A stretch of DNA of 64,000 nt, from NCBI RefSeq assembly GCF_022458865.1, contig NZ_JAJNMU010000027.1, positions 1 through 64,000 of the forward strand, given 5' to 3'. The notes under the pieces are model-generated. The model was not told the DNA's origin. It ran no database searches and worked only from the letters and a program-made list of their open reading frames with translations. Source of the DNA: Paenibacillus periandrae (lineage in GTDB: Bacteria; Bacillota; Bacilli; Paenibacillales; NBRC-103111). The stretch's first letter is position 1; the number at the start of each line of letters is the position of its first letter. Shown here one piece after another: positions 39,458 to 48,130 of the stretch. A program made the translations under genes and the position numbers.

Positions 39458-40501
39458 TTAGCTATTAAACAGCTGTCCCAGCAGCAGCTTTATCTTTTCC
39501 CATGTTGTTGGGGCAGCTGTGGTCTGTCCTGTCACCGTATCAGCAGCAGCTGTTGTAAGGGAAGGGGCCTGCGTTGTAAGATTTGCAGCGGATTGCTGAG
39601 CATCGGTCTGACCCGCGGCAATCAAGGGTGCTTCGTCAATTCCAAGGTCCTTATAGCTAAGGAAATCTGTGTAGACCCCATGAACACCCATTCGCATCAG
39701 CTTTTTCACATCTTTGACCTTATTTAAGGAATGGACATAAGTGACAACACCGATATCGTTCAAATCCTTGATGAAGGACTTGGTAGCTCTCTCCTCAGGC
39801 ATAGCAACCACGTGGACATCGTGTTCTTTTACATATTGAACGACTTCAGCTGGCTCCATCGAGGTCAAATACAGCGAGAAAATCACATGTTTGAAAGGGA
39901 TTATGTCACGAACTATATCCAACATTTCTGGAGAATAGATTTCGGGAATAAAACGGTCAAGAATTGTCGGATCAATTCGATTGGCTGTATCACGAATCAC
40001 TGTAAACTGCTGCTTGACCAGCTCCGGATCGGTTTCCTTGGTATCAGTAATAAAATAGACATCCGGATACTTTTTGCTTAAGCGGGCAACGTCGGCAAAA
40101 GAAAGCGGCGTGTAATTTTCAAGAATTTTGTAGCTCTTGAACTCTTTAAGCGTGAGGGGCTCCTCCAGCTTGTTAGCAGGTATATCCTGCTCGAATTTGG
40201 TTGCCAGATAGCCCATCCAATCATGACGGGCGGCAAGCAGACCGTCCTTGGTAATCGAGAAATCCACCTCGAACAGCCGCTGCCCTTTATCATAATTTGT
40301 TTGGAACGCTTCAAGGCTATTGGTGTAATCGACCCCATCAATACCTCCAAGCGCATGGGCGATTAATGGGAAACGGGTCCAATCATCATTAACAGCAGGC
40401 TCTGCGGCAATAGCGGGAGTCGCGGGAATCGCTTGTGAGGATATCAGGATCGACAGTAACAGTGTGAATGGGATACATGCTTTTTTTAATAAACGTTTCA
40501 T
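39458..40501 (-). CDS. secreted glycerophosphodiester phosphodiesterase-like protein
   Basis: About 347 residues from ATG 40501, after AGGTGGAG. A signal peptide ends near AIA-AEP. TIM-barrel GDPD motifs: LIAHALGGIDG, NSLEAFQ, FEVDFSITKDGLLAARHDW (the E.D...HD catalytic set). The C-terminal 60 residues are a Thr/Ala/Gln-rich tail. It hydrolyses a phosphodiester outside the membrane, perhaps from teichoic acids or lipids. Divergent from the phosphoesterase cluster at 40929. Confidence 0.8.
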   Translation of the reverse strand: MKRLLKKACIPFTLLLSILISSQAIPATPAIAAEPAVNDDWTRFPLIAHALGGIDGVDYTNSLEAFQTNYDKGQRLFEVDFSITKDGLLAARHDWMGYLATKFEQDIPANKLEEPLTLKEFKSYKILENYTPLSFADVARLSKKYPDVYFITDTKETDPELVKQQFTVIRDTANRIDPTILDRFIPEIYSPEMLDIVRDIIPFKHVIFSLYLTSMEPAEVVQYVKEHDVHVVAMPEERATKSFIKDLNDIGVVTYVHSLNKVKDVKKLMRMGVHGVYTDFLSYKDLGIDEAPLIAAGQTDAQQSAANLTTQAPSLTTAAADTVTGQTTAAPTTWEKIKLLLGQLFNS

Positions 40502-40928
40502 ATCATTCTCCACCTTTCTTAATGGCTATAACTCCTATCCGATTGTCTTGCTCTCTATTTCTCTGTGGGGTCTTCGTTAATGGTTATTACCCATTTGAAG
40601 CACTGCTGTAAGGATAAAATCGCGAAAGTAGCACATTTTACAAATCTTTTACAACTGGATAAGGAGCTTCAATCTCTGAATTGTCACACTTTCTTCAGCT
40701 TATCAAAAAAGATTGAACGTGAAGTGAAAGCACGCTGAGTATCAACTGAATAGTTGCTGAATGTAAGCTGAATGCGGTAGTAGGGTTGTATCTCCAAGTC
40801 CCGGAGAGTCTTGTTCTTGGTAGGGTGCAGAAAAATGTGTTAGTATAAAAGTGACTTTGACATCGAGTGAAGCCATATTCAGCACGTTGGACCCGAGCGG
40901 TTATGTATAGAAAGGAAGTGCCGCAGCT
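40502..40928. promoter_or_regulatory. divergent intergenic region with a Pho-box-like pair
   Basis: No gene is visible in these 427 bp. TTTACA occurs twice with an 11-bp period (40637-40642 and 40648-40653), the spacing of PhoP direct repeats in Bacilli (TTAACA-type). Only one pair is present. The flanking genes encode phosphodiesterase-type enzymes, so phosphate control is plausible but unproven. Confidence 0.35.
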
Positions 40929-41972
40929 ATGGACACGAAGCCTCATGAAAACTGGGTGACCTATATCAGAACTATCCGATGGGTGTGGCTGTTAGTCGGA
41001 TTTATGATGCTGGCAGGGTGCTCCTTGGGAACACCGGCCTCTAATATTCAGAAACCAGATAATGGAAGCCCTGAAGTGACAGCTCCGGGAGCAGCTCGTC
41101 CTGATACAGCGCAAGTCACGCAAAAGCCATTTCGATTTGTCGTGATGGGTGACAGCCGTGGGTCATCTAATGGTATTAATGAAGTGACCCTGCGCGGTCT
41201 TTTGGATAAGATCAAGGGTTTACAACCTTTACCCGAATTTCTGATGTTTACTGGAGATCAGGTTGTTGGAGGCTCTGATGTTGGCAAACAGCTGGGAGCG
41301 TGGGCACGGCTAGTCGGTGATTATTTTCCTATGACCTCCGTCTATCCGGCACTCGGCAACCATGAGCATGATGAAAAAATATTTTCAGAAGCTTTTTCGA
41401 TGCTGCCTAAGGAGCAGCTGCCCGGTTATGGAAAGACGGTGTATGCATTTGACTATGGCAATGCCCGATTTATTACATTAAACTCTGATCGAAAAAACGC
41501 CGCAGGTCACTATGTTATTGATGAGCAGCAGCGGAAGTGGCTGGAAAATCAGCTGAAAACTAGCGGCAATAAACATATATTCGTACAATTTCATGTACCT
41601 GCTTATCCGATAGGCGCCCATCTGGGAAGCTCTCTGGATGCTGAGCCTGCTGAACGGGATGCACTTTGGTCAATTTTGGATAAATATAAAGTAACGGCTG
41701 TGCTCGTTGGCCATGAGCATAACTATAACCGCAGAAAAGTGGACGCAAACTTTGACGGCAGTGGATACCATTTTAACAACACGATTTATCAGCTGACAAT
41801 TGGTGGAGCAGGTGCGCCTTTGTATAATGGAGGCAAGGAAACCAAGCAGGTCGTGGTAGGCCCCAAAGCAAGCTATCATTACATGGTTATCGATATTGAT
41901 GGCAGTAAAGCAACCTTTAAAGCTTATGATTTACAACAAAATGAAATTGATTCGTTCACAGTTGAGCGATAG
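40929..41972 (+). CDS. metallophosphoesterase lipoprotein
   Basis: 347 residues with lipobox MLAGC. All calcineurin-like motifs are present: VVMGDSRG, FTGDQVVGG, ALGNHEHDE, FVQFHVPAY and LVGHEHNYNRR, so it should be active with two metals. It acts on the outer face of the membrane. It heads a cluster with two small membrane proteins, an inactive relative at 43094 and a small lipoprotein at 44569. Confidence 0.85.
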   Translation: MDTKPHENWVTYIRTIRWVWLLVGFMMLAGCSLGTPASNIQKPDNGSPEVTAPGAARPDTAQVTQKPFRFVVMGDSRGSSNGINEVTLRGLLDKIKGLQPLPEFLMFTGDQVVGGSDVGKQLGAWARLVGDYFPMTSVYPALGNHEHDEKIFSEAFSMLPKEQLPGYGKTVYAFDYGNARFITLNSDRKNAAGHYVIDEQQRKWLENQLKTSGNKHIFVQFHVPAYPIGAHLGSSLDAEPAERDALWSILDKYKVTAVLVGHEHNYNRRKVDANFDGSGYHFNNTIYQLTIGGAGAPLYNGGKETKQVVVGPKASYHYMVIDIDGSKATFKAYDLQQNEIDSFTVER

Positions 41973-41984
41973 GAGCGTTGAAGC

Positions 41985-42551
41985 ATGAAAATAGGTCCAC
42001 AATTCCGGGACTTGGCGGTCGCACAAGGGTTTATTGCAGTTGTCTTGTTTCTACTTATCCCGCTTGCCAACGCATTAGGCGGACCGAGTGCTAATCGAAT
42101 AGCAGGTATCCTGCATGGAGTAGGTGCTTCTATGACGCTTCTGGTCGCTACCTATACGTGGCATGCCTACTATATGTATGTTCGTGGCGCGCAGGGAGCA
42201 CGATTGAAGCTGGAGTGGCGGCTGCTGGTCACTAATCTTCTGGTGCTGCTGACCGTCATTATCGGTAATTGGTTGTATATCGGCTATCAGTCGCCGGAAG
42301 GTGCTGCCGAGTGGTTTAAGCTGCATCTGCCATTTGGCCATTGGGTAGTCATGGAATATAAAGAGTTTGTCTCGCTGATGGCGATTCCTTGCGGAATTAC
42401 AGCCGCTGTATGTCTGCGTAGGTTTGCTTCCAGTGGCGACGGTGGTCGCGAAGTTCGTTATGCAGTTGGTGTCCTGCTGTCGATGATGTGGCTTACTTTG
42501 CTGATCGGATTTGTATTTGGGTTGGTGCTGTCCAAATGGAAGGGTGTCTGA
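41985..42551 (+). CDS. membrane protein, four to five helices, unknown function
   Basis: 188 residues. Hydrophobic stretches near 12-30, 42-60, 78-96, 118-140 and 160-182, with a conserved-looking TWHAYYMYVRG loop. His residues in HGVGASMTLLVATYTWHAYYMY might bind haem or metal, but no known family is identified. Starts 12 bp after the phosphoesterase stop with AGGAG, so the two are co-transcribed. Confidence 0.65.
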   Translation: MKIGPQFRDLAVAQGFIAVVLFLLIPLANALGGPSANRIAGILHGVGASMTLLVATYTWHAYYMYVRGAQGARLKLEWRLLVTNLLVLLTVIIGNWLYIGYQSPEGAAEWFKLHLPFGHWVVMEYKEFVSLMAIPCGITAAVCLRRFASSGDGGREVRYAVGVLLSMMWLTLLIGFVFGLVLSKWKGV

Positions 42552-42555
42552 TGAA

Positions 42556-42963
42556 ATGGATATGGTGCACGATGAAGGAGAGCTTGATGACATGGTGACT
42601 AAAGGAGGCGGCACATCGCCTCGTTCCGGTGAGGTCGTCGCGGGTATGCTGGCGGCTATACTTGGTATGGCTGCTTTGACAGCTGCCCATTGGTGGAGTG
42701 CGGCTGATCCTGCTGCGGCCAATGTATGGCTGATACGTTTAAGCTCTTGGCTGCCAGGTGGATTGCGTATTGGTCCCTACGGTGGCAAGGAAATCATAGC
42801 GCTCACTGTCTGGCTGGGAAGCTGGCTAATATTATTCATTACACTCAAATGGTTTGAGCTGCGTCTGCGGTTCTGGACGGTTTTCTTTACGATTGGCATG
42901 ATGATACTTCTTGTGCTGCTGTGGCCGCCTGTGTATCACAAAATTTATGGTTGGCCGACTTGA
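42556..42963 (+). CDS. small membrane protein, unknown function
   Basis: About 135 residues from ATG 42556; ATG 42592 after AAGGAG is an alternative start. An acidic start is followed by three predicted helices (VAGMLAAILGMAALTAAHWW, ALTVWLGSWLILFITL and FFTIGMMILLVLLW). It follows the previous gene by 4 bp. Possibly the second subunit of a membrane pair with 41985. Confidence 0.6.
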   Translation: MDMVHDEGELDDMVTKGGGTSPRSGEVVAGMLAAILGMAALTAAHWWSAADPAAANVWLIRLSSWLPGGLRIGPYGGKEIIALTVWLGSWLILFITLKWFELRLRFWTVFFTIGMMILLVLLWPPVYHKIYGWPT

Positions 42964-43093
42964 TTCGAACTGAATGGATCGATCCTATTCAAAACCGATG
43001 TAACGAAGTACATGTAACGTGAATCATTGTTGCCATCAGTTAGGCGAAATTTACATATCAATAGCAGCGTGAGCAGGTCAGGAGATGTCAGAC

Positions 43094-44536
43094 ATGAAGA
43101 GCCGTGAGGAACGTATTGAGGATAAGATAAATAAAAGAGGCGGCTATCTGATCACTTTGCTGTGTCTGTTTTTGTTTGTCATTCTGCTTGGAACCCTGTT
43201 GGGGTCCAAGCCACCTGTTGCTGGGCGATTTGAATCAACGCCATCGGCTGAAAGCCCAGTGTGGACGATGGCGTATTTGCAGGATGAAGGCGCGGCTTAT
43301 GTGGATACGTTAAGCGAACAAATGAAGCAGCATCGCGATGTTTTGTTTTTTGCCGGACCAGCGGCTTTGGCTGGAAAAGTGGAACGTTCCGGAGCTGTTC
43401 CTGCTCCCCGAGCATTCTTCCCGGTTTGGGACGGGTCGGCTACAGAGGCAAATATGGCTGTACGTTTTGCTCATATTCCTGAAGAGCAGCTGACTGGTTA
43501 TGGCAGGACCGCTTATTTTGTTGATTATGGCGAAGCGCGGTTCTGGTTTCTGAATGCGGAGCGTCTGGAGGCGGAGCCAGCCATTCAGCTGGCTTGGTTG
43601 AAGCAGACAGCGGAGCATAATCCGCGGCTGCATCGGGTCGTGCTCCTGAACAAGGAGCCGATGCAGCCTGAGGTTTGGAGCGGGCTCGCGGCTAGCGGCG
43701 CCGAGCTCGTATTGATCGGCGCGAAGGCTTACGCGCCGGAGGCTGCTGTAACCGAATGGCCGCAGGCCGGTTACAGCAGCACCTCCGCCCACCCAGGGTG
43801 GGCGGAATGGAGCGTGAGCAGCCCCGCAGGCGGGCTGCTCATGCTCCAGGGCAGCGGCAGCCGGCTGGAGGCGGCGGCTGCGGGCAGCGCCGGTCGCGCA
43901 GCGGACCGGCTGGCACTCGATGCAGCCGGACTGCGTCAATCGGCTGCTGTGCAAGAGCGCGCGTCGATTAGTATCGGCGCGATGTGGAGGTACCACGCCG
44001 GCGGTCCCGACGTGCGCACCGTGCTACCGCAGGGGCTCGACCTGACCGGCGAGCAGCCGCTCGTCGCCCAGAGTCCGCTGCCACGCGAGGATTGGCGCAG
44101 CGCAGCCTATTCCGATGCGCAGTGGGGCTGGTCGCGTGCGCCCTTCGGACGCTCCCGGGAAAGCTTGGCAAGCAGAAGCATCGCCACAACGCTTCCAGCA
44201 CAGGCCCAATCGCCAGCCTACTATTTTCGTAAAACTTTTATAGTCGATGAAGATCCCGCGGACATGAAGGATTGGATACTACGAGTTGCATTTGAGGATG
44301 GCTTTATCGCTTATTTGAACGGGATCGAAATTGCCAGAGATTCCATACGGGAGGGGCTGGTTGATTACCGATCAGTGGCCATTCCCCATCAGGGCGGGTT
44401 ATTTGAAGATTATCCACTTACGAATCAAAGAGATGTGATTGTAAAAGGCTTGAATACGCTCGCCATCGAGGTGCATGGAAGTCATCCGCAGACACCTGAA
44501 TTTTGGTTTGATGCCAGCCTGACGTACCGTAAATAA
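43094..44536 (+). CDS. membrane-anchored metallophosphoesterase-like protein without catalytic residues
   Basis: 480 residues from ATG 43094, ten bases after GGAG; ATG 43085 is too close to it. One N-terminal membrane helix (about 15-38). The middle aligns by eye with the 40929 enzyme: IPEEQLTGYGRTAYFVDYGEARFWFLNAE against LPKEQLPGYGKTVYAFDYGNARFITLNSD. The GDSRG, GDQ, GNHE and GHEH metal motifs are all gone. A C-terminal beta domain (about 370-480: AYYFRKTFIVDED, FIAYLNGIEIAR) resembles a carbohydrate-binding or jelly-roll fold. The DNA at 43660-44200 is unusually GC-rich. Probably a structural or regulatory partner of the active enzyme. Confidence 0.65.
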   Translation: MKSREERIEDKINKRGGYLITLLCLFLFVILLGTLLGSKPPVAGRFESTPSAESPVWTMAYLQDEGAAYVDTLSEQMKQHRDVLFFAGPAALAGKVERSGAVPAPRAFFPVWDGSATEANMAVRFAHIPEEQLTGYGRTAYFVDYGEARFWFLNAERLEAEPAIQLAWLKQTAEHNPRLHRVVLLNKEPMQPEVWSGLAASGAELVLIGAKAYAPEAAVTEWPQAGYSSTSAHPGWAEWSVSSPAGGLLMLQGSGSRLEAAAAGSAGRAADRLALDAAGLRQSAAVQERASISIGAMWRYHAGGPDVRTVLPQGLDLTGEQPLVAQSPLPREDWRSAAYSDAQWGWSRAPFGRSRESLASRSIATTLPAQAQSPAYYFRKTFIVDEDPADMKDWILRVAFEDGFIAYLNGIEIARDSIREGLVDYRSVAIPHQGGLFEDYPLTNQRDVIVKGLNTLAIEVHGSHPQTPEFWFDASLTYRK

Positions 44537-44568
44537 AATGCGAAGAAACCGCAGGAAGGGGGAAGCTT

Positions 44569-45021
44569 ATGAGTAACCGGAGAGCTGGATATGGATCATC
44601 CTTCTTTATACGAATATCCTCAACGAAATCCGATAAACAGGGCCGTCTTCTTCCTGTGATGAGACATATAGCCAGCCTGCTTGTCCTGCTGCTATTGCTG
44701 TCGGTGCTGAACGCCTGCAGTTACTTGCCTAACCAGCGAAGCATCCACCATACAGACTTGCAGGCGGCTCTTACCTTCTCCAGTACGAATATCATGATCG
44801 ACAATGGTAATGATTTTGTCTGGAAAGGTGTTACATTACGACTCAATAATGAGTATGATTTAACGATAGAACTGATGCCGCGCGGCATTACGAGTGTGTC
44901 TCTGGCTGATTTTCATAACGTACAAGGACAGCCCTTCAATCCGCAGAGCATGACACCGCATCAGTTAAATATACAGGCTCAAGCCGGATTCGAAAATAAG
45001 CCGGGCAGCTTTAATTGGTAA
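44569..45021 (+). CDS. small lipoprotein, unknown function
   Basis: 150 residues. The signal SLLVLLLLLSVLNAC is preceded by about 40 basic and polar residues, long for a signal n-region. A start at ATG 44659 would be more typical, but the ribosome site GGAAGGGGG favours 44569. The mature part is beta-rich (ITSVSLADFHNVQGQPFN). It ends the phosphoesterase cluster. Confidence 0.55.
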   Translation: MSNRRAGYGSSFFIRISSTKSDKQGRLLPVMRHIASLLVLLLLLSVLNACSYLPNQRSIHHTDLQAALTFSSTNIMIDNGNDFVWKGVTLRLNNEYDLTIELMPRGITSVSLADFHNVQGQPFNPQSMTPHQLNIQAQAGFENKPGSFNW

Positions 45022-45054
45022 CCAAAATGTACAACCACCGGGGAGGAAATCCGA

Positions 45055-46467
45055 ATGAGAAAAATCGCAATAATCGGTGCAGGAAGCATCGTTTTCTGCA
45101 AAACATTAATTCTGGATATGATGGCGACAGAAGCACTGGAGGAAACAACCTTTTATTTGATGGCGCCTTCCACTGGCAAAACGTCACAAGTGGAAGCGTT
45201 CGCAAACCGCGTGATCAAGGAAAACGGCTTGAAATCAAAAATTGTCATTACGACAGATCGTCGCGAAGCGCTTGCTGATGCCCATTACGTGATTTGTTCA
45301 TTTCAAATCGGAGGCTTGGATGTATACGAAACGGATTATACGATACCTCTTCGATACGGTGTGGATCAATGTATCGGGGATACGTTGGGGCCGGGAGGCA
45401 TATTTCGGGCCATGCGCAGCATACCGGTTATACTCGAAGTCGCACGTGAGATGGAAGAGCTGTGTCCACAGGCAACACTGCTGAATTACGTGAATCCGAT
45501 GGCAATGGTATGCTGGGCGCTGGGTGAGACGAAGGTCAAATTCGTGGGGCTGTGCCACGGCGTACAAACGACTTTGGATTTAATATCCGGTTACGTGGGT
45601 GTACCTAAGGAAGAGATTGATTTCTTATGTGCAGGTATTAATCATATGGGCTGGTTCACGAAAATTGAACACCGTGGCTATGATTTGTACCCGATCCTGC
45701 GAGAGCGGTTTGAGCAGCCAGAATTTTATGTCAATGAAAAGGTGAGGGGCGAGGTATTCCGTCATTTTAATTATTTTATGACCGAATCGACGGGGCATCT
45801 ATCCGAATATGTGCCCTGGTTCCGTAAAAATGCCAAGGCACTGGAGATATACTGCGACGAACCGGCATTCGGCGGCGAATCCGGTGCCTACTACAACTGG
45901 TGTAAATACGTATACAGCAAGTATGGCGAGCAGGATATATTAGCAGGTGAATCCTACGATCTTCCGCCGCGCAGCGTGGAATACTGTGCCTATATCATTG
46001 AAGCTCTGGAAACGGGTAAACCATTTAAATTCAACGGAAATTTGCGAAATAATGGAATGATTACAAATCTGCCTGCGGATTGCTGCGCCGAGGGCCCGAT
46101 TTTTGCTGACCGTAATGGGTTAAACCGTGTCGTTATAGGCGATTTGCCACCACAATGTGCAGCATTAAATTTGACCAATATTAACGTCCAGCGGTTAGCG
46201 GTGCTGGCAGCCAAATCCGGTGATCCGGAAACGCTCGTTCAGGCTTGTGCCCTTGATCCGCTGACATCGGCTGTGCTGACATTGAACGAGATAAGGGAGA
46301 TGGTTTCGGAAATGCTCGAAGCGCAGCGTGCCTGGCTTCCTCAATTCGCAGGACGATCCGTCCGCCAAACACCTTCCATCCATATTCCGGTAAATGTACA
46401 GCGAGCTACTGTCCCGATTGACCCGGCTCTAGCTGTTATTTCACGCTTTGGTGAGCTTTCCAAATAA
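45055..46467 (+). CDS. GH4 family alpha-galactosidase/alpha-glucosidase
   Basis: 470 residues. The N-terminal NAD fold is KIAIIGAGSIVFCKTLI. Typical GH4 segments follow: NYVNPMAMVCWAL, GLCHGVQTTLDL and CAGINHMGWF, where the Cys and His bind the Mn ion. The enzyme works by NAD-dependent oxidation and elimination at C3/C2, mostly on alpha-galactosides or related substrates, in the cytoplasm. Start ATG 45055 follows GGGGAGG. Its final 131 bp are duplicated at 53561-53691 beyond the cassette array. Confidence 0.88.
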   Translation: MRKIAIIGAGSIVFCKTLILDMMATEALEETTFYLMAPSTGKTSQVEAFANRVIKENGLKSKIVITTDRREALADAHYVICSFQIGGLDVYETDYTIPLRYGVDQCIGDTLGPGGIFRAMRSIPVILEVAREMEELCPQATLLNYVNPMAMVCWALGETKVKFVGLCHGVQTTLDLISGYVGVPKEEIDFLCAGINHMGWFTKIEHRGYDLYPILRERFEQPEFYVNEKVRGEVFRHFNYFMTESTGHLSEYVPWFRKNAKALEIYCDEPAFGGESGAYYNWCKYVYSKYGEQDILAGESYDLPPRSVEYCAYIIEALETGKPFKFNGNLRNNGMITNLPADCCAEGPIFADRNGLNRVVIGDLPPQCAALNLTNINVQRLAVLAAKSGDPETLVQACALDPLTSAVLTLNEIREMVSEMLEAQRAWLPQFAGRSVRQTPSIHIPVNVQRATVPIDPALAVISRFGELSK

Positions 46468-46535
46468 AAGTCAGTTAAGGAGTGGCTTGAGTGTTGCACA
46501 AAGCTTTCTCAATACCTTATGATATCAACAGAAAG
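46337..46535 (+). repeat. 199-bp direct repeat, left copy (GH4 3' end plus downstream)
   Basis: From TTCCTCAATT in the GH4 gene to ACAGAAAG after it. The right copy lies at 53561-53759 with about 10 substitutions (about 95% identity) and no gaps. The two copies bracket the integron-like region; sequence similarity stops sharply on both sides. Confidence 0.9.
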
Positions 46536-46855
46536 ACACTAGCGTTGCATCAAATCGCTTAAGTAAATTATTAAAAAATTCTGAACAAAGACCAGCCACA
46601 TTGCAGTTCGTCGAGCTTACGCCTCTCACGTTGTTGCGAAGAAAGCCATAATCTAAACTTATTTGTCATCCAACAATTGGTTAGAATGAACATCTCTTTA
46701 CGACAAGTATCCGCAATGATATTATTAAATTATCTTTTACAACTTAAATCGAACCGAAAGCATCGGGGGGTTGCAAAGTCTATCAAAGACTTTGTGAGCC
46801 TCCTTTTTCATTTCCATATTTTACAATGATTGATATAATGGAAAGGCGGGTCATG
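46536..46855 (+). other. leader region of the recombinase gene
   Basis: No intact gene. A short frame (46541-46642) ends QFVELTPLTLLRRKP and might be a relic of an IS66-type small ORF, which is uncertain. A hairpin CAAAGTCT/AGACTTTG (46774-46794), inside a GGGGG...CCTCC stem and followed by T5 (to 46807), could attenuate transcription into the recombinase gene. TATAAT at 46833-46838 is a possible -10 box. I see no LexA-type GAACN4GTTC box. Confidence 0.45.
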
Positions 46856-47971
46856 ATGGAGATATCCTTATCAAAACGCAATGAAACGACTTTGGCCGTA
46901 AAGTTTATCATCTTTTATAAAGATGGCATTGCTAAGATTAAGAATGTACCTGGTAGAAGATGGATTCCCGAAGAATCTATCTGGTCACTGCCTTATACAT
47001 TGGAAGTGATTAATCAGCTATTGATGACCTTTAAGGACTGCAAATTTTATGTAGAACCACAATTGTTAGAGGAGTGCTACTTGCTTCAATCCTATGATCA
47101 GGGAAATATTTCTGATTCATTATCTAATGTATCTCAGTGGGATTCTGTCATGAGGCAAAGCTTGAAAGATGAATTACTTCTCAGGGGTTATAGTTCAAAA
47201 ACCGTCAAGGCCTATATGGGCCAAGTCGAACGTTTTTTCAATTACTTTAAAGAGCAGGATATGTTCTGGAATCATCAAACAATTCATAACTACTCACTAT
47301 ATTTGTTACAAAAAAATTGCTCTCATTCCTATGTAAATCAAGCAATCAGTGCGATTAAATTTTATTTTCAGAAGGTTCTTAAACAAAATGAATCTACACC
47401 ATATATTAGACCCAAAAAGGAGCATAAACTTCCAAATGTTTTATCCCTCAATGAAGTTATGCTCATTTTAAAAGCCATCCATAATTTGAAACATAAAGCC
47501 ATCTTATATTTAACTTATTCTTCAGGATTACGAGTGAGTGAGGTCGTACGTTTACGATTGCAGGATTTTGATCAAGAACGTAAAACCCTACATATTCGTC
47601 AAGGTAAAGGACGAAAAGATCGGCTTACCCTTCTATCCGATACAGCTTTAGAAGTGTTTCTCCGCTACCATCAGCAAGAAAAACCCGAAATATGGATGTT
47701 TCCAGGACAAGACAAGGAGAAGCATCTGACGGAACGCTCGGTGCAAAAAATCTTTGAACAAGCTTTAGTTTCGTCAGGAGTAACAAAAAAAGTTAGTGTA
47801 CACTCGTTGCGACATTCATTTGCCACTCATCTACTAGAAGGAGGTATCGATATTCGCTACATCCAAGAACTGCTGGGTCATCGAAGTACTCGGACCACCG
47901 AACGTTACACACATGTAAGTATAAAAGATGTCAGACGTATCAAAAGTCCTCTTGATCAAATTGATGACTGA
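46856..47971 (+). CDS. tyrosine recombinase, presumed integrase of the cassette array
   Basis: 371 residues from ATG 46856 (AAAGGCGGG upstream). Three parts: (1) residues about 1-95 with AVKFIIFYKDGIAKIK...PGRRWIPEESIWSLPY, resembling HARP-type domains; (2) a SAM-like core-binding domain from about 100 (LLLRGYSSKTVKAYMGQVERF); (3) a catalytic domain with R226, K251, H316, R319, H342 and Y351, all tyrosine-recombinase residues in place. K251 to H316 is 65 residues, close to XerD and about 40 shorter than integron IntI1, so the IntI-specific insert is missing. The ending IKSPLDQ resembles IntI. It is transcribed toward the cassettes, unlike classical integrons. The gene is AT-rich. Confidence 0.9.
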   Translation: MEISLSKRNETTLAVKFIIFYKDGIAKIKNVPGRRWIPEESIWSLPYTLEVINQLLMTFKDCKFYVEPQLLEECYLLQSYDQGNISDSLSNVSQWDSVMRQSLKDELLLRGYSSKTVKAYMGQVERFFNYFKEQDMFWNHQTIHNYSLYLLQKNCSHSYVNQAISAIKFYFQKVLKQNESTPYIRPKKEHKLPNVLSLNEVMLILKAIHNLKHKAILYLTYSSGLRVSEVVRLRLQDFDQERKTLHIRQGKGRKDRLTLLSDTALEVFLRYHQQEKPEIWMFPGQDKEKHLTERSVQKIFEQALVSSGVTKKVSVHSLRHSFATHLLEGGIDIRYIQELLGHRSTRTTERYTHVSIKDVRRIKSPLDQIDD

Positions 47972-48014
47972 TTTAGTCTGTCTTACACAAAACCGTCACA
48001 AATTGTGATATTCC

Positions 48015-48077
48015 CGAAGTTCGCAAATACTATAAAACAAGATTATTTTACGAAGTTCGCAAATAAAACGTTATCGG
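48015..48077 (+). other. attI-like primary recombination site
   Basis: Two exact direct repeats CGAAGTTCGCAAATA (48015-48029 and 48051-48065), 36 bp apart, end five bases before GTTATCGG (48070-48077). Crossover is predicted between G48070 and T48071. Paired direct repeats next to a GTT core are what attI sites carry as integrase sites. It lies 99 bp after the recombinase stop. TTGTGA (48003) and TACTAT (48028), 19 bp apart, might serve as a weak cassette promoter. Confidence 0.7.
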
Positions 48078-48130
48078 AAATTCTTGCATGCCTGTAAAGG
48101 ATATTAAAGAGCAATTTACGGAGGCTTTTC

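Noticed and set aside
43310..44232. Long open frames on both strands in the GC-rich patch
   Set aside because: They arise from base composition; only the plus-strand frame of the 43094 gene has a start, membrane helix and homology.
46536..46855. LexA/SOS box before the recombinase gene
   Set aside because: I looked for GAACN4GTTC-type sequence and found none.
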